From JALZMG01 sp963739975 (GTDB taxonomy: Bacteria; Actinomycetota; Acidimicrobiia; Acidimicrobiales; Ilumatobacteraceae), in the NCBI GenBank assembly GCA_963739975.1, contig CAVUCK010000012.1:496001-560000 (forward strand): a stretch of 64,000 bases of DNA. The letters run 5' to 3'. The translations under genes and the position numbers were made by a program. Each line of letters begins with the position of its first letter. Within the stretch, counting starts at the first letter, position 1. The notes below the pieces were generated by a model that saw only the letters and a list, made by a program, of their open reading frames with translations, did not search any database and was not told the origin of the DNA. Of this stretch, positions 15,958 through 24,910 are shown in pieces.

Positions 15958-17828
15958 CCTGGCCGCTTCCGTGACAGGAAACGCCCGAGCGCCGACACCG
16001 GGAACACCTGCCGGTACAGGTGGTAGTTGAGGTAGAAGTCGCCCGGGAACCCCACCCCCGTGAAGTAGCGCTCGTCCCACGTGCCGTCGGCGCGCTGGTT
16101 CTCGACGAGCCACTGCACGCCGCGCTGCACGAGCTCGCCGTTGACGCGCATTGCCAGCAGTCCCATCACCGCCCACGCCGTCTGCGAGGCGGTCGACTCG
16201 CCGCGGCCGCGCCAGTGCGGGTCGGTGTACGAGCGGAGGTCCTCACCCCACCCGCCGTCGCTGTTCTGGTGCGCCTCGAGCCACTGCACGGCCTTGCGCG
16301 CCGGACGGTCGAAGCAGCGCCCGCCGGCCACCGCCAGCGCCATCAGCGCGGCGGCCGTTCCGTAGACGTGGTTGGCGCCCCAGCGCCCGAACCACGATCC
16401 GTCGGCCTCCTGCTGGTCGAGGAGCCAATGGCACGCGGCGCGCAGCCGGTCGAGGTCGCGTCTGGGCTCGGCGGCGAGGAACTCCAGGACGTGCGCCGTG
16501 ACATCGGCCGATGGTGGGTCGATGACCTCGCCGAAGTCGCAGAACGGCAGGCGGGTGGCCAGCGCCCGTGTGTTGTCGGCGTCGAAGGCGCCCCAGCCGC
16601 CGCCGGCGCTCTGCATCCCCTCCAGCCAGCGCAGTGCTCGCGCGCGGGCGGCCTCCATTGCCGCTCGGTCGGGGTGGTCGACGCGCCCGAGAGCCAGCCC
16701 GACGATCGCCGTGTCGTCGGTGTCGGCGTAGTTGTCGTTCTGGAACTCGAACGCCCACCCGCTCGGCTCGAGGTCGGGGCGCTTGACGGCCCAGTCGCCG
16801 GGGACGCGGATCTCCTCCTTCAGCAGCCAGCCCGCCGCACGCACGAGCGCCGGGTGATCGGCTGGCAGCCCGGCGTCGGCGAGGGCGATCACGGCCAGCG
16901 CTGTGTCCCACACCGGCGACTGGCAGCACTCGACGCGACGGCCGAGGTCGTCCTGAATCGTGAACTTGTCCAGACCGTCGAGGCCGGCGCGCATCGCCGG
17001 GTGATCGAGGGCGTAGCCCTCCAGGTGCAGGGCCAGCAGCGAGTACACCCACGGCGGTTGGATGCCGCCCCACGAGCCGTCGGCCTCCTGGCGGGCGAGG
17101 ATCCACGCCAGGGCGCGGTCGATCGCCGTGCGCCGCAGCCTGCGCAGTGGCCGCCGCTCGTATCGGTGCAGCGCCTTGTCCAGCAACTGGAACTGGCCCT
17201 CGATCGTCCGCCACGGGTGGGGCGGAAGCGGCGGCAGCCCAGTGCGCAGCTCGGCGAGGTCGAACGGCAGTGACCGCGCCGGGCGGTGGGCGGCGACGAC
17301 CGTCAGAGCGACGATCGTCTGACGTGCCCAGCAGGCGAAGTCGTAGATGTTCAGCGGGCACCATTGCGGCAGCAGCATCACCTCAGGTGGCATTGCCGGG
17401 GTGTCCGCCCAATCCCAGCGCCCGCCGAGCGCCAGCCACATGTGCGTGAACACGCGTGCCCGCTCGATGCCGCCGGCGTCACCGACAAACGCCGCCGCCT
17501 TCTCCATGTGTGCAGCGTCGGGCGGGTCGCCGGCCAAACGCAGCGCGGTGTACGCCTCGATGGTGGTCGAGAGGTCACCAGGCCCGCCGGTGAAGTTGGC
17601 CCACGTGCCGTCGTCGCGCTGCTGGCCGCGGATCCACGTCGCCGTGGCTTCGGTCAGCGCGTCGGTGCGGATGCCGAGGAACTGGCGCAGCATCAGATCC
17701 TCGGCCTCGATGGTGACATTGGCCTGCAGCTCGCCCTTCCACCAGCCGGCGGCGTGCTGGGTCTCCAGCAGCGCCTGGGCGCCTCGGGCGCATGCCGCCT
17801 CGACCGCATCCACGTCGAACTCGCTCAC
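15954..17828 (-). CDS. shc: Squalene-hopene cyclase
   Basis: A 624-residue class II triterpene cyclase of normal length. The catalytic acid motif DTDD is at residues 369-372 (DNYADTDDTAIVG). Several QW repeats are visible (QQRDDGTWANF, QEADGSWGG, MQSAGGGWGAF, QEADGSWFG, HQNSDGGWGE, QRADGTWDE). The family is membrane-attached and converts squalene to hopene and hopanol. The ATG overlaps the prenyl synthase stop and its own stop overlaps the next gene, so it sits in the middle of a tightly coupled operon. Confidence 0.97.
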   Translation of the reverse strand: MSEFDVDAVEAACARGAQALLETQHAAGWWKGELQANVTIEAEDLMLRQFLGIRTDALTEATATWIRGQQRDDGTWANFTGGPGDLSTTIEAYTALRLAGDPPDAAHMEKAAAFVGDAGGIERARVFTHMWLALGGRWDWADTPAMPPEVMLLPQWCPLNIYDFACWARQTIVALTVVAAHRPARSLPFDLAELRTGLPPLPPHPWRTIEGQFQLLDKALHRYERRPLRRLRRTAIDRALAWILARQEADGSWGGIQPPWVYSLLALHLEGYALDHPAMRAGLDGLDKFTIQDDLGRRVECCQSPVWDTALAVIALADAGLPADHPALVRAAGWLLKEEIRVPGDWAVKRPDLEPSGWAFEFQNDNYADTDDTAIVGLALGRVDHPDRAAMEAARARALRWLEGMQSAGGGWGAFDADNTRALATRLPFCDFGEVIDPPSADVTAHVLEFLAAEPRRDLDRLRAACHWLLDQQEADGSWFGRWGANHVYGTAAALMALAVAGGRCFDRPARKAVQWLEAHQNSDGGWGEDLRSYTDPHWRGRGESTASQTAWAVMGLLAMRVNGELVQRGVQWLVENQRADGTWDERYFTGVGFPGDFYLNYHLYRQVFPVSALGRFLSRKRPG

Positions 17829-18844
17829 CGCTTTCTCTCACAGACGTACTCGGCGACCCGCCCAAGGTCGGAGGTGACTCGCGGTTCGAGGCCCTCCACC
17901 TCCAGGGCTCGTAGCGCCAGAGCGAGGTGGTAGCTGGCGTACTCCTCCGTCGCGTCGCGACCGCCGGCCCGCTCGATCACCGCGGTCGCCCGACGGACGG
18001 CGGCGTCATCGAGCTCGCCGTTGCGGAACATGCGGGCCAGCTCCTCGGCCGCCTCCGGTGAGCCAGCCATGGCGAAGGCCACCGGCAGCGTCTTCTTCTT
18101 CGACGTGAGGTCGGAGCCGACCGGTTTGCCGGTGATCCGGGGATCACCCCAGATGCCGAGGATGTCGTCGACGGCCTGGAACGACAGCCCGAGCTCGGCA
18201 CCGAACTTGCGCAGCGCGTCCACCGATCGCTGCTCGCCGCCGGCGAGCACCGCCCCGAGCGCCGCCGCCGCGGACAGGAGTGCTCCGGTCTTGCCGGCGA
18301 CCATTCGCGTGCATTCCTCGACGTCGACCCGCTCGGCCGACTCCAACGCCATGTCGTCGGCCTGTCCAGCGATCATGTGCGCGACGGCAGCGGCCAGCAC
18401 GTCGGCGGCGGCGGCGCCGCTCGGGCCGCGCACGTCGAGCAGCACCTGGTGGGCCAGCGTCTGCAGGGCGTCGCCGACCAGGATCGCCTGACCCACCCCG
18501 AACAGCGCCCAGACCGTCGGACGGTGCCGCCGTTGGCGGTCACCGTCGATGATGTCGTCGTGCAGCAGCGAGAAGTTGTGCACCAGCTCGATGGCGACGG
18601 CGCCGGGGACGCCGACGTCGGGGCGGGAGCCGATCGCCTCTGCCGACAGCAGCGCCAGTGCAGGGCGGATTCCCTTGCCTCGACCCGCCGCTGGCGTCCC
18701 ATCCGCCTCGACGAACCCGAGGTGGTATTCCGCGGTGCGGCGCAGTTCGGGGTGCAGCCTCCTCAACGTCGACTGCAGGGCCGGATCGACGAGCCGGCGG
18801 CCCCGGGACATGACGTCGGTGACCACGGCGACACGCTCACTCAT
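17825..18844 (-). CDS. Polyprenyl (farnesyl/geranylgeranyl) diphosphate synthase
   Basis: A 339-residue trans-isoprenyl diphosphate synthase. The first Asp-rich motif is LLHDDIIDGD (DDIID at 96-100) and the second is QAVDDILGIWGD. GKGIRPALALL and TGALLSAAA are the other conserved helices. The short two-residue DDxxD spacing and the residue upstream of it are typical of C15/C20 enzymes, and the hopanoid context suggests farnesyl diphosphate for squalene synthesis. It starts 25 bp after hpnE. Confidence 0.9.
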   Translation of the reverse strand: MSERVAVVTDVMSRGRRLVDPALQSTLRRLHPELRRTAEYHLGFVEADGTPAAGRGKGIRPALALLSAEAIGSRPDVGVPGAVAIELVHNFSLLHDDIIDGDRQRRHRPTVWALFGVGQAILVGDALQTLAHQVLLDVRGPSGAAAADVLAAAVAHMIAGQADDMALESAERVDVEECTRMVAGKTGALLSAAAALGAVLAGGEQRSVDALRKFGAELGLSFQAVDDILGIWGDPRITGKPVGSDLTSKKKTLPVAFAMAGSPEAAEELARMFRNGELDDAAVRRATAVIERAGGRDATEEYASYHLALALRALEVEGLEPRVTSDLGRVAEYVCERKR

Positions 18845-18869
18845 CGGTTGGCGCGTTCGGCGAGCTGGC

Positions 18870-20243
18870 TCACGCGGACACCTCCTCGGTCAGGGGAGCG
18901 GATGAGATCGTTCGACCACCGAGGCGGCCGAGATCGTCGAGGAGGGCGCGGGAGGCGGCCGCGCCGCTCCGCACCGCGCCCTCCATCGTCGCCGGCCACC
19001 CGGTGTCGGTCCACGCTCCGGCGAGGTAGACGCCGGGGACCGCGGTGCGGGCGGCCGGGCGCAGCGCACCCGTACCAGGCCGCCCGGCGAACGTCGCGGC
19101 GCGCTCGCGGATCACAACGGCGTCGAGCAGCTGCGCGGCGCCGACCTCGGGGAACAGGCGGGCGAGCTCAGCCCGCGTCATTGCGATCAGGTCATCGGCC
19201 GGCGTCGCCAGCCAGCTGGACGCCGCGGAGAGGGAAACGGCCACGCACTGACCGTGATCCAGGCCCGATGTGTCGGTGCGGTCGAACGCGAACTGCAGCG
19301 GGCTGTCCACCATTGCGACGAGCTCGTGGGGCACGACGGTGCGGTCGTACACGAGGTGGATGTTGAGGATCGGCGACGTACCGAGCTCGGACCAGCGCGG
19401 CGCCCCCTCGATGCCGGGCGGCAGCACGGCGGCGGCCGCCTCGTGCGGCACGGCGACGACAACGGCATCGGCGCCCAGCCGCTCGCGGCCGGCGTGCACC
19501 ACGACACCGCCGCGCACCGGCTCGACGGCGTCGACCGGCACGCTCGTGCGCACGTCCGCGCCGGCCCGCTCGAGGGCGGCGGCGGACGGCTCGGCGTGCA
19601 GGCTGCCGAGCGGCACGCGCGACCAGCCGATGTCGCTAGCCCGAGCCTCCGTCAGCAGGCCGATCTGGAACACCGTCGCCGCCAGCGTGAGCGAAGCCTC
19701 GTCGGCGGGCAGGTTGACCGTCGGAACGCAGATCAGGTCCCACAGCCGTTCGATCGCCGCGGTGCGCTGACCGTGGGCGCGCAGGAAGGCGCCAAACGTC
19801 TGGGTGTCGAGCGCCGGATTGGTGAGGTCGGCGCGACGCAGCGGGAGCAGGGCTCGCCCGAGCCGCAAACGGTCGGCCAGTGACAGGAAGTGGTACCGGC
19901 CGAGGCTGGCGCCCAGGTGCAGCGGGGCGGGCAACCCGTTGCTGCGCAGCCGGGCAGGTTTGCGACCCGGCGCCACCACGGGCAGATCCAGGCGCTCCTG
20001 CACGTGCACCTTCGACGCAGCCTCGATGCGCTCGAGGAACGTCCGGTAGGCGGTGCAGCAGCGGAGGAAGACGTGCTGCCCGTTGTCGAACCACAGCCCG
20101 TGGCGGCGGAACGACCACGTCGCCCCGCCGAGCCGGGCCTTGCGCTCGAGCAGCGTGACCGAGGCCCCGGCGTCGACGAGGTCGAGCGCCGCGCTCAGCC
20201 CGGCCAACCCCCCGCCGACGACGACCACGTGACCGCTCGTCAC
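18870..20243 (-). CDS. hpnE: Hydroxysqualene dehydroxylase HpnE
   Basis: A 457-residue FAD amine-oxidase-fold protein beginning VTSGHVVVVGGGLAGLSAALDL, with VTLLERKARLGGATWSF and FDNGQHVFLRCCTAYRTFL, which are HpnE hallmarks, and a C-terminal GVYLAGAWTDTGWPATMEGAV FAD motif in two pieces. HpnE reduces hydroxysqualene to squalene. The GTG at 20243 overlaps the hpnD stop by four bases, which fixes the start; the longer open frame upstream is a shadow of hpnD. Confidence 0.93.
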   Translation of the reverse strand: MTSGHVVVVGGGLAGLSAALDLVDAGASVTLLERKARLGGATWSFRRHGLWFDNGQHVFLRCCTAYRTFLERIEAASKVHVQERLDLPVVAPGRKPARLRSNGLPAPLHLGASLGRYHFLSLADRLRLGRALLPLRRADLTNPALDTQTFGAFLRAHGQRTAAIERLWDLICVPTVNLPADEASLTLAATVFQIGLLTEARASDIGWSRVPLGSLHAEPSAAALERAGADVRTSVPVDAVEPVRGGVVVHAGRERLGADAVVVAVPHEAAAAVLPPGIEGAPRWSELGTSPILNIHLVYDRTVVPHELVAMVDSPLQFAFDRTDTSGLDHGQCVAVSLSAASSWLATPADDLIAMTRAELARLFPEVGAAQLLDAVVIRERAATFAGRPGTGALRPAARTAVPGVYLAGAWTDTGWPATMEGAVRSGAAASRALLDDLGRLGGRTISSAPLTEEVSA

Positions 20244-21094
20244 GGTTTCCCCAGCGTGATCGCCCGTGCGGCGACGACGAGCTTCTGCGAGGTGGCCAGC
20301 GACAAGCGGCGGTCGAGCACCGCCGTCGGGTCGCGTTCGATGCGATCGAGCAAGCGGCGGTAGATGCCGGCCATCGCCGCCGTGCAGGCCCGGCTGCGCC
20401 GGTCGAGGTGCGGCAGCAGCTGCAGGCCCCGCGAGTACCAGGATCGGGCCCGCGCGCACTCGAAGCGCACGACGTTGCCCATCGCCTCGCGAGGCCCGGT
20501 GGCGTCCGCGGCGCAGCCGAACTCGGCGAGGTCGGTGGCCGGCAGGTACACGCGCCCCATCGCCTCCCGGTCCTCCTTGACGTCACGCAGGATGTTCGTC
20601 AGCTGCAGGGCGACGCCGAGATCGTCAGCGAGTGGCGTGGCCGCGGCCAGGTCGCGGGCACCGAACACGCCGAGCGACAGCCGGCCGACGGAGCCGGCGA
20701 CGAGCCGGCAGTACTGCACCAGCTCGTCAATCGTCTTGTACGTCGTGCCGACCGAGTCCTGCGCGCAGCCGTCGATGAGGTCGTCGAACGCCTCGAGTGG
20801 GATCGGGTAGCGCGTCGACGCGTGGGCCAGCGCGGCGAACACCGGGTCGGAGGACACAGCCCGGGCGTCGGTGCGCAACGTGCGCAGGTCGCCGCGCACG
20901 GCGTCCAACTGCTCCAGCTTGACCTCGGGTGCGGCGTCACCGTCCCCGATGTCGTCGATCCGTCGGGACAGGGCGTAGAGCGCAGCCATCGCCTTGCGCT
21001 TCGGTGGTGGGAGGAGGCGGATGCCGTAGGCGAAGTTCTTTGCCTCCGTGGAGGTGACCTGCCAGCAGTGGGCGTACGCCTCGTCGATCGTCAC
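20240..21094 (-). CDS. hpnD: Presqualene diphosphate synthase HpnD
   Basis: A 284-residue squalene/phytoene synthase-family protein. It has SRRIDDIGDGD (first Asp-rich motif), TNILRDVKEDREAMGRVYLP (second, with the conserved NxxRDxxED) and YCRLVAGSVGRL. HpnD condenses two farnesyl diphosphates to presqualene diphosphate. The GTG at 21094 overlaps the hpnC stop (GTGA). Confidence 0.95.
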   Translation of the reverse strand: MTIDEAYAHCWQVTSTEAKNFAYGIRLLPPPKRKAMAALYALSRRIDDIGDGDAAPEVKLEQLDAVRGDLRTLRTDARAVSSDPVFAALAHASTRYPIPLEAFDDLIDGCAQDSVGTTYKTIDELVQYCRLVAGSVGRLSLGVFGARDLAAATPLADDLGVALQLTNILRDVKEDREAMGRVYLPATDLAEFGCAADATGPREAMGNVVRFECARARSWYSRGLQLLPHLDRRSRACTAAMAGIYRRLLDRIERDPTAVLDRRLSLATSQKLVVAARAITLGKP

Positions 21095-21957
21095 GGCCGG
21101 TCGACCTCCCACCGCCCAGCGGCGATGGCGACGGCGAGCCGAAAGGCGCGCGACTTGGCCGGCCGGATCGGGGCGCACGCAAGGACATCGTTGCGGGCCG
21201 CGGCGAGGGCATCGAGCGTGGACACGCCGCCGGCGGTGAACGCGGCGACGGCCCAGCGGGAGCGACCGTGCAGCGAGCGGGCGAGCGGGGCGCCGCTGGC
21301 GAGCAGGCGGCGGGCGCGGTCGGCGATCGTTGCAACGACGTCACGCAGCGCCGGGTTCGTCGTCGGCGCCCGAAGATCGCTCTCGGCGACACCCGCCCGT
21401 CCCAGGTCGTCGGCAGGGAGGTACGTGCGCCCGCGGCCGGCGTCTTCGCCGACGTCCTGGAGGTGCTCGACGACCTGCAAACCCGAGCACACGTCGTCGG
21501 ACCAGTCGATGCGTTGTGGCGTGGCGGCGTCGAACACGTTGAGCACGAGCCGGCCGACGGGATTGGCGGAGAGCGTGCAGTAGTGGAGCAGGTCCTCCCA
21601 GGTGGCGTAGTTCGTGCACCACTGGTCGCGGCGGTTGGCCTCGATCAGGTCGAGGAACGGTTGGCGGTCCAGTCGGCAGCTGCGGATGGTCGGCTCGAGC
21701 CGCGTGAGCACGGGGTGCGTCGCCGTCCCGGCGAAGGCGCGGTCGAGCTCGTGCTCCAGCCAGTCGAGCTCGGCCAGGCGGTCGCCCGTGCTCTCGTCGC
21801 CGATGTCGTCAGCCAGCCGGGCGAACCCGTACAGCGCCATCAGGTGGGCGCGCTGGCGGCGCGGAAGGAGGCGCGAGGCCACCGGGAAGTTCTCGGCGGA
21901 GGCCAATCGATCGTGGTCGATCGGCGCCGTCGCCATCGGTGTGCTGCGGAGCCCCAT
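21091..21957 (-). CDS. hpnC: Hydroxysqualene synthase HpnC
   Basis: A 288-residue squalene-synthase-like protein with FARLADDIGDES, YCTLSANPVGRLVL and VEHLQDVGEDAGRGRTYLP, a diverged second Asp-rich motif typical of HpnC. HpnC converts presqualene diphosphate to hydroxysqualene. The start at 21957 is supported by GGAGG six bases upstream in the ggagggagggc leader; an ATG seven codons later is the alternative. It is the first enzyme gene of the operon, 73 bp after the MerR/TetR hybrid gene. Confidence 0.93.
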   Translation of the reverse strand: MGLRSTPMATAPIDHDRLASAENFPVASRLLPRRQRAHLMALYGFARLADDIGDESTGDRLAELDWLEHELDRAFAGTATHPVLTRLEPTIRSCRLDRQPFLDLIEANRRDQWCTNYATWEDLLHYCTLSANPVGRLVLNVFDAATPQRIDWSDDVCSGLQVVEHLQDVGEDAGRGRTYLPADDLGRAGVAESDLRAPTTNPALRDVVATIADRARRLLASGAPLARSLHGRSRWAVAAFTAGGVSTLDALAAARNDVLACAPIRPAKSRAFRLAVAIAAGRWEVDRP

Positions 21958-22030
21958 GCCCTCCCTCCGCTCTTTCGTCCAATGATGCGGACCAACTGGT
22001 CGAGCATCTTGTACGAGATCCTCGCACGGA

Positions 22031-22780
22031 TCAACGACCGCGCGATGTGACGTTGATCGTGTCTCGCACCAGATCCGTCGCTGCCTGGGCGAAAAGGGCG
22101 ACGCCCGCGCCGGGATCACCGCACCGCTCGCCGATCGCGACCGCGACGCGGCCGAACACATCGGGCGCGGCGGAGAGGAACGCCGGTCCGCCGCGTGAGG
22201 CCCGCGTCGCCAGCTCCAGGAACAGCGGCAACACCGGCGCCAGCGCGTGGTGCAGGGCGGTGGTCGCCAGGTCGCCGCCCTCGGCAGCCCGCACCGCTGC
22301 GGCGACTCGGTCGGCGGCGGCCTCGGCGGCGGCGACGAACGCCGCCTCCTTCGAGTCGAAGTAGCGGTAGAAGGTGCCTTTGCCGACGCCGGCGGCGGCA
22401 CAGATGTCGGCCACGGTCACGTCGGCGAACGGGCGGCGGGCGAGCTCGGCGATGGCCGTGTCGATGATCGCCGCCAGCGTCGGATCGGCGCTGGCACGGG
22501 CGGAGAGGAGGCGGTCCCACATCGACGGGCGAAACGCCTCCTGCTGGCTGGCCAGCAGCTGCGGGAGGATCTCGGCGATCCGCTCGAGCGACAGGCCGCG
22601 CCGCTCGCGCAGCCGGCGGATCAGTCGGAGCGCCCGGACGTGCTGCCCGCCATAGCGCAGGCGGCGTCCGTCCGCCTGGATCGGCGGCGGCAGCAGCTCG
22701 CGCTGGCGGTAGTGGTGGATCGTGCTGACCGGCACTCCGGTGCGCGCGCTCAGCTCCGCCACCGTCAGCGCGGCAACCAT
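22031..22780 (-). CDS. Hybrid transcription regulator: MerR DNA-binding domain plus TetR domain
   Basis: A 249-residue protein with two DNA-binding domains. Residues 1-75 are MerR-like: LTVAELSARTGVPVSTIHHYRQRELLPPP, then RLRYGGQHVRALRLIRRLRERRGLSLERI. Residues about 100-150 are a TetR helix-turn-helix: AIIDTAIAELARRPFADVTVADICAAAGVGKGTFYRYFDSKEAAF (given here as the extent of the match, residues 105-149). The rest is an alpha-helical ligand domain. It is upstream of and co-directional with hpnC, so it may be the first gene of the hopanoid transcript or control it. The ATG at 22780 begins the MerR domain. The ligand is unknown. Confidence 0.85.
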   Translation of the reverse strand: MVAALTVAELSARTGVPVSTIHHYRQRELLPPPIQADGRRLRYGGQHVRALRLIRRLRERRGLSLERIAEILPQLLASQQEAFRPSMWDRLLSARASADPTLAAIIDTAIAELARRPFADVTVADICAAAGVGKGTFYRYFDSKEAAFVAAAEAAADRVAAAVRAAEGGDLATTALHHALAPVLPLFLELATRASRGGPAFLSAAPDVFGRVAVAIGERCGDPGAGVALFAQAATDLVRDTINVTSRGR

Positions 22781-22835
22781 CAGTGCAAGTAGAGCAGGCG
22801 GCGCGACATCGAGGTCGACGGGGAGGTGTCCAGAC

Positions 22836-23644
22836 GTGCTAAACGCGGGGGTCGTGCCTCGTGTTGTGGTCGTCACTGACTCGACCGCCGGCGTCAGCGG
22901 TGTCCCGGCGCACGTCGATCTGCGCATCGTCCCCGTCACGCTGCTGTTCACCGACGGCGAAGCAGTTGACCTCGACCTCGACCCGGCCGAGGTCTACGCC
23001 CGGCTGGCCCGCCACGAGGCAATCAAGTCACAGGCCCCGTCGCCGGCCACCTACCTCGAAGCCATCGAGGCCGGAGACCACGACGGGGCGATCGTGCTCA
23101 CGCCGGCCGACGAGTTCACGGTGATGGCCCACCACGCCAGGCTCGCTGCCGAGCTGGCGATGCGGCCGACGGTGGTCGTCGACACGCGCACCGCCGCCGC
23201 CGGCCACGGGCTCGTGGTTCGCGCGGCGGCGGTCGCCGCGGCACAGGGCGCGTCGCTGGAGCAGGTCAGTGCCGCGGCGCAGGATGCGGCGGCGCGAGTC
23301 GAGCTGATCGCCGCCATGTACGACGCCAGCCATGTGGAGCGCAGCGGCCACTTCCACCCGGACGAGCCGGAGCGCGCCGGAGGGGGGCGATGATCGCCCG
23401 CTTCCGGGACGGGCAGGTCGTACCGCTGGCGACAGCCCGCGACCCGGTGCGCACGCTGGCGTCAGCCTGGCGCCACGGCGGCGGCGAGTCGCGCACCACC
23501 ACCGTGTTCCACACCGCCCGGCCACGCCCGGCAGAGCGGCTGCGCCGGGACGTCGCCGCCACGGAGCCGGTGTTGACCTGCGGGGCGGCGATGGGCGCCC
23601 ACGTCGGCCCGGACCTCGTGGGCATCGCCTGGCTGCGCAGCTAG
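22836..23644 (+). CDS. DegV family fatty-acid-binding-like protein, split by a frameshift
   Basis: The first frame (22836-23393) encodes VVVVTDSTAGVSGVPAHVDLRIVPVTLLF, the DegV N-terminal domain with the TDST lipid-head-group motif, and KSQAPSPATYLEAIE. It ends ...EPERAGGGR at a TGA. The second frame (ATG 23390 to 23644) continues MIARFRDGQVVPLATARDP and LTCGAAMGAHVGPDLVGIAW, the DegV C-terminal lobe. Together they make a slightly short DegV. The join lies in a G6 run (ggaggggggcg), and one extra G fuses the frames; alternatively the overlapping ATGA with its GGAGG makes two coupled subunits. GGGAGG lies 9 bp before the GTG at 22836. Confidence 0.75.
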
Positions 23645-23672
23645 TGCCGTGACCCAGGGCACTAGCCGTCCG

Positions 23673-24470
23673 CTAGCCCCACTTCCGCTGGAACTCGGCG
23701 AGTTGCGGCTCGACCGCCTTCGCCGCACCTCGGGCGTACACGGCGGGAGCGACGGTGCGCACGAGGTGGGCCAGGCGCAGCCAGCGCGGGATCACGCGCT
23801 CCAACCCACCGCGCTCGATGGTGTCGATCACGGCGTCGGCCACGTGCTCGGCGCTCAACGGCGTCGGCCGACGGCGGGCATAGCTGCGGGCGCCGCTCGC
23901 CGCGCTGAAGTCGGTGGCCACCGGACCCGGGTTGACCATCGAGACCTGCACGCCGAACGGTCCCACCTCCACCGCCACTGCCTCGGTGAACCCCGTGAGC
24001 CCGAACTTCGACGCCGAGTACACGGCCTCGAACGGCGCGCCCAGCCGGCCGGCGACGGAGCCGACGTTGACGACGTGGCCGCGCCGGTTGCGCAGCATGT
24101 CCGGCAACGCCAGGCGGGTGAGCTGCATGGCCGCGGTGAGGTTCACGGCCAGGACCCGCTCGATCTCCTCGGCCTCGACGTCGACGAACGGCCCCCAGCA
24201 CCCGATGCCGGCGTTGTTCACGAGCACCTCGACGGTGCCGAGCCGCTGCTCGATCCTGCCCCACGCCTCCTCCACCTGGCGCCGATCGGCGACGTCGGCG
24301 GTGACGATCGTCGTCTCGCCGCCTAGCTCGTCCCGGACCTCGGCGAGCACCCGGGCGTCACGGGCGATCAGCCCGAGGCGGGCGCCCTTCGCCGCCGCCG
24401 CTCGGGCAACCGCCCGCCCGATCCCCCGCGACGCTCCGGTGACGACGGCGGTGACCCCTTCCCAGCGCAT
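23673..24470 (-). CDS. Short-chain dehydrogenase/reductase
   Basis: A 265-residue classical SDR. It has the cofactor motif TGASRGIGRAV, NNAGIG, the active-site Ser in NVGSVAGRLG, YSASKFG (Y-x-x-x-K) and PGPVATDF. The RDARV after strand 2 suggests NADP preference. The C-terminal ~45 residues, with WLRLAHLVRTVAPAVYARG, resemble the membrane-associating tail of retinol-dehydrogenase-like SDRs. The substrate is unknown. The upstream DNA is an integrase remnant. Confidence 0.9.
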   Translation of the reverse strand: MRWEGVTAVVTGASRGIGRAVARAAAAKGARLGLIARDARVLAEVRDELGGETTIVTADVADRRQVEEAWGRIEQRLGTVEVLVNNAGIGCWGPFVDVEAEEIERVLAVNLTAAMQLTRLALPDMLRNRRGHVVNVGSVAGRLGAPFEAVYSASKFGLTGFTEAVAVEVGPFGVQVSMVNPGPVATDFSAASGARSYARRRPTPLSAEHVADAVIDTIERGGLERVIPRWLRLAHLVRTVAPAVYARGAAKAVEPQLAEFQRKWG

Positions 24471-24499
24471 CCACCGATCATGCCCCGCGCCCGTAGCCT

Positions 24500-24910
24500 C
24501 GTGGGCCCGAGGAGGCCACGTCGAGAAGGTGCTCGAGCACTGGACGCCGGCGCAGGCGTTGCGCGATGTGATCGCCAACGCGCTCGACGAGCCGTTCGGC
24601 TGTATCTCATGGGACGATCGGCGGCGGGCGTTGCCATGTCGCGCAGCATTGCGTCGACATCGGAGGGCGACGGCGTGGCGAGGCGCTTGCGTCCGACGCT
24701 TGGAATGAGGTCGAGCCGCACCACGTCTCGGAACTGTCCTTCCGCGGCTGGCGACACCGTTCCCGGCAGGACGTCGTCGAGCCATCGCAGTGAGCCAACG
24801 GCCGACGGTCATGTCTGCACGAGCCACGTGCCCACCTTGGGCAGCGGCAGCCTGCGCAGCTCGCAGACGGAGGAGCAGCTCGGTGCGGGTTCGCGCCGTG
24901 ATCATCGGCC
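24500..24910 (-). pseudogene. Phage-type tyrosine integrase remnant (N-terminal and core-binding domains only)
   Basis: Broken frames on the minus strand show the order expected of an actinophage integrase: TARTRTELLLRLRAAQAAAAQ and MTVGRWL (about 24,900-24,790), then VVRLDLIPSVGRKRLATPSPS and DVDAMLRDMA in another frame (about 24,725-24,650), then YSRTARRALAITSRNA in a third (about 24,600-24,540). The catalytic domain with the Arg/His/Tyr residues is absent. At least two frameshifts separate the blocks. It marks a former integration site. Confidence 0.6.
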
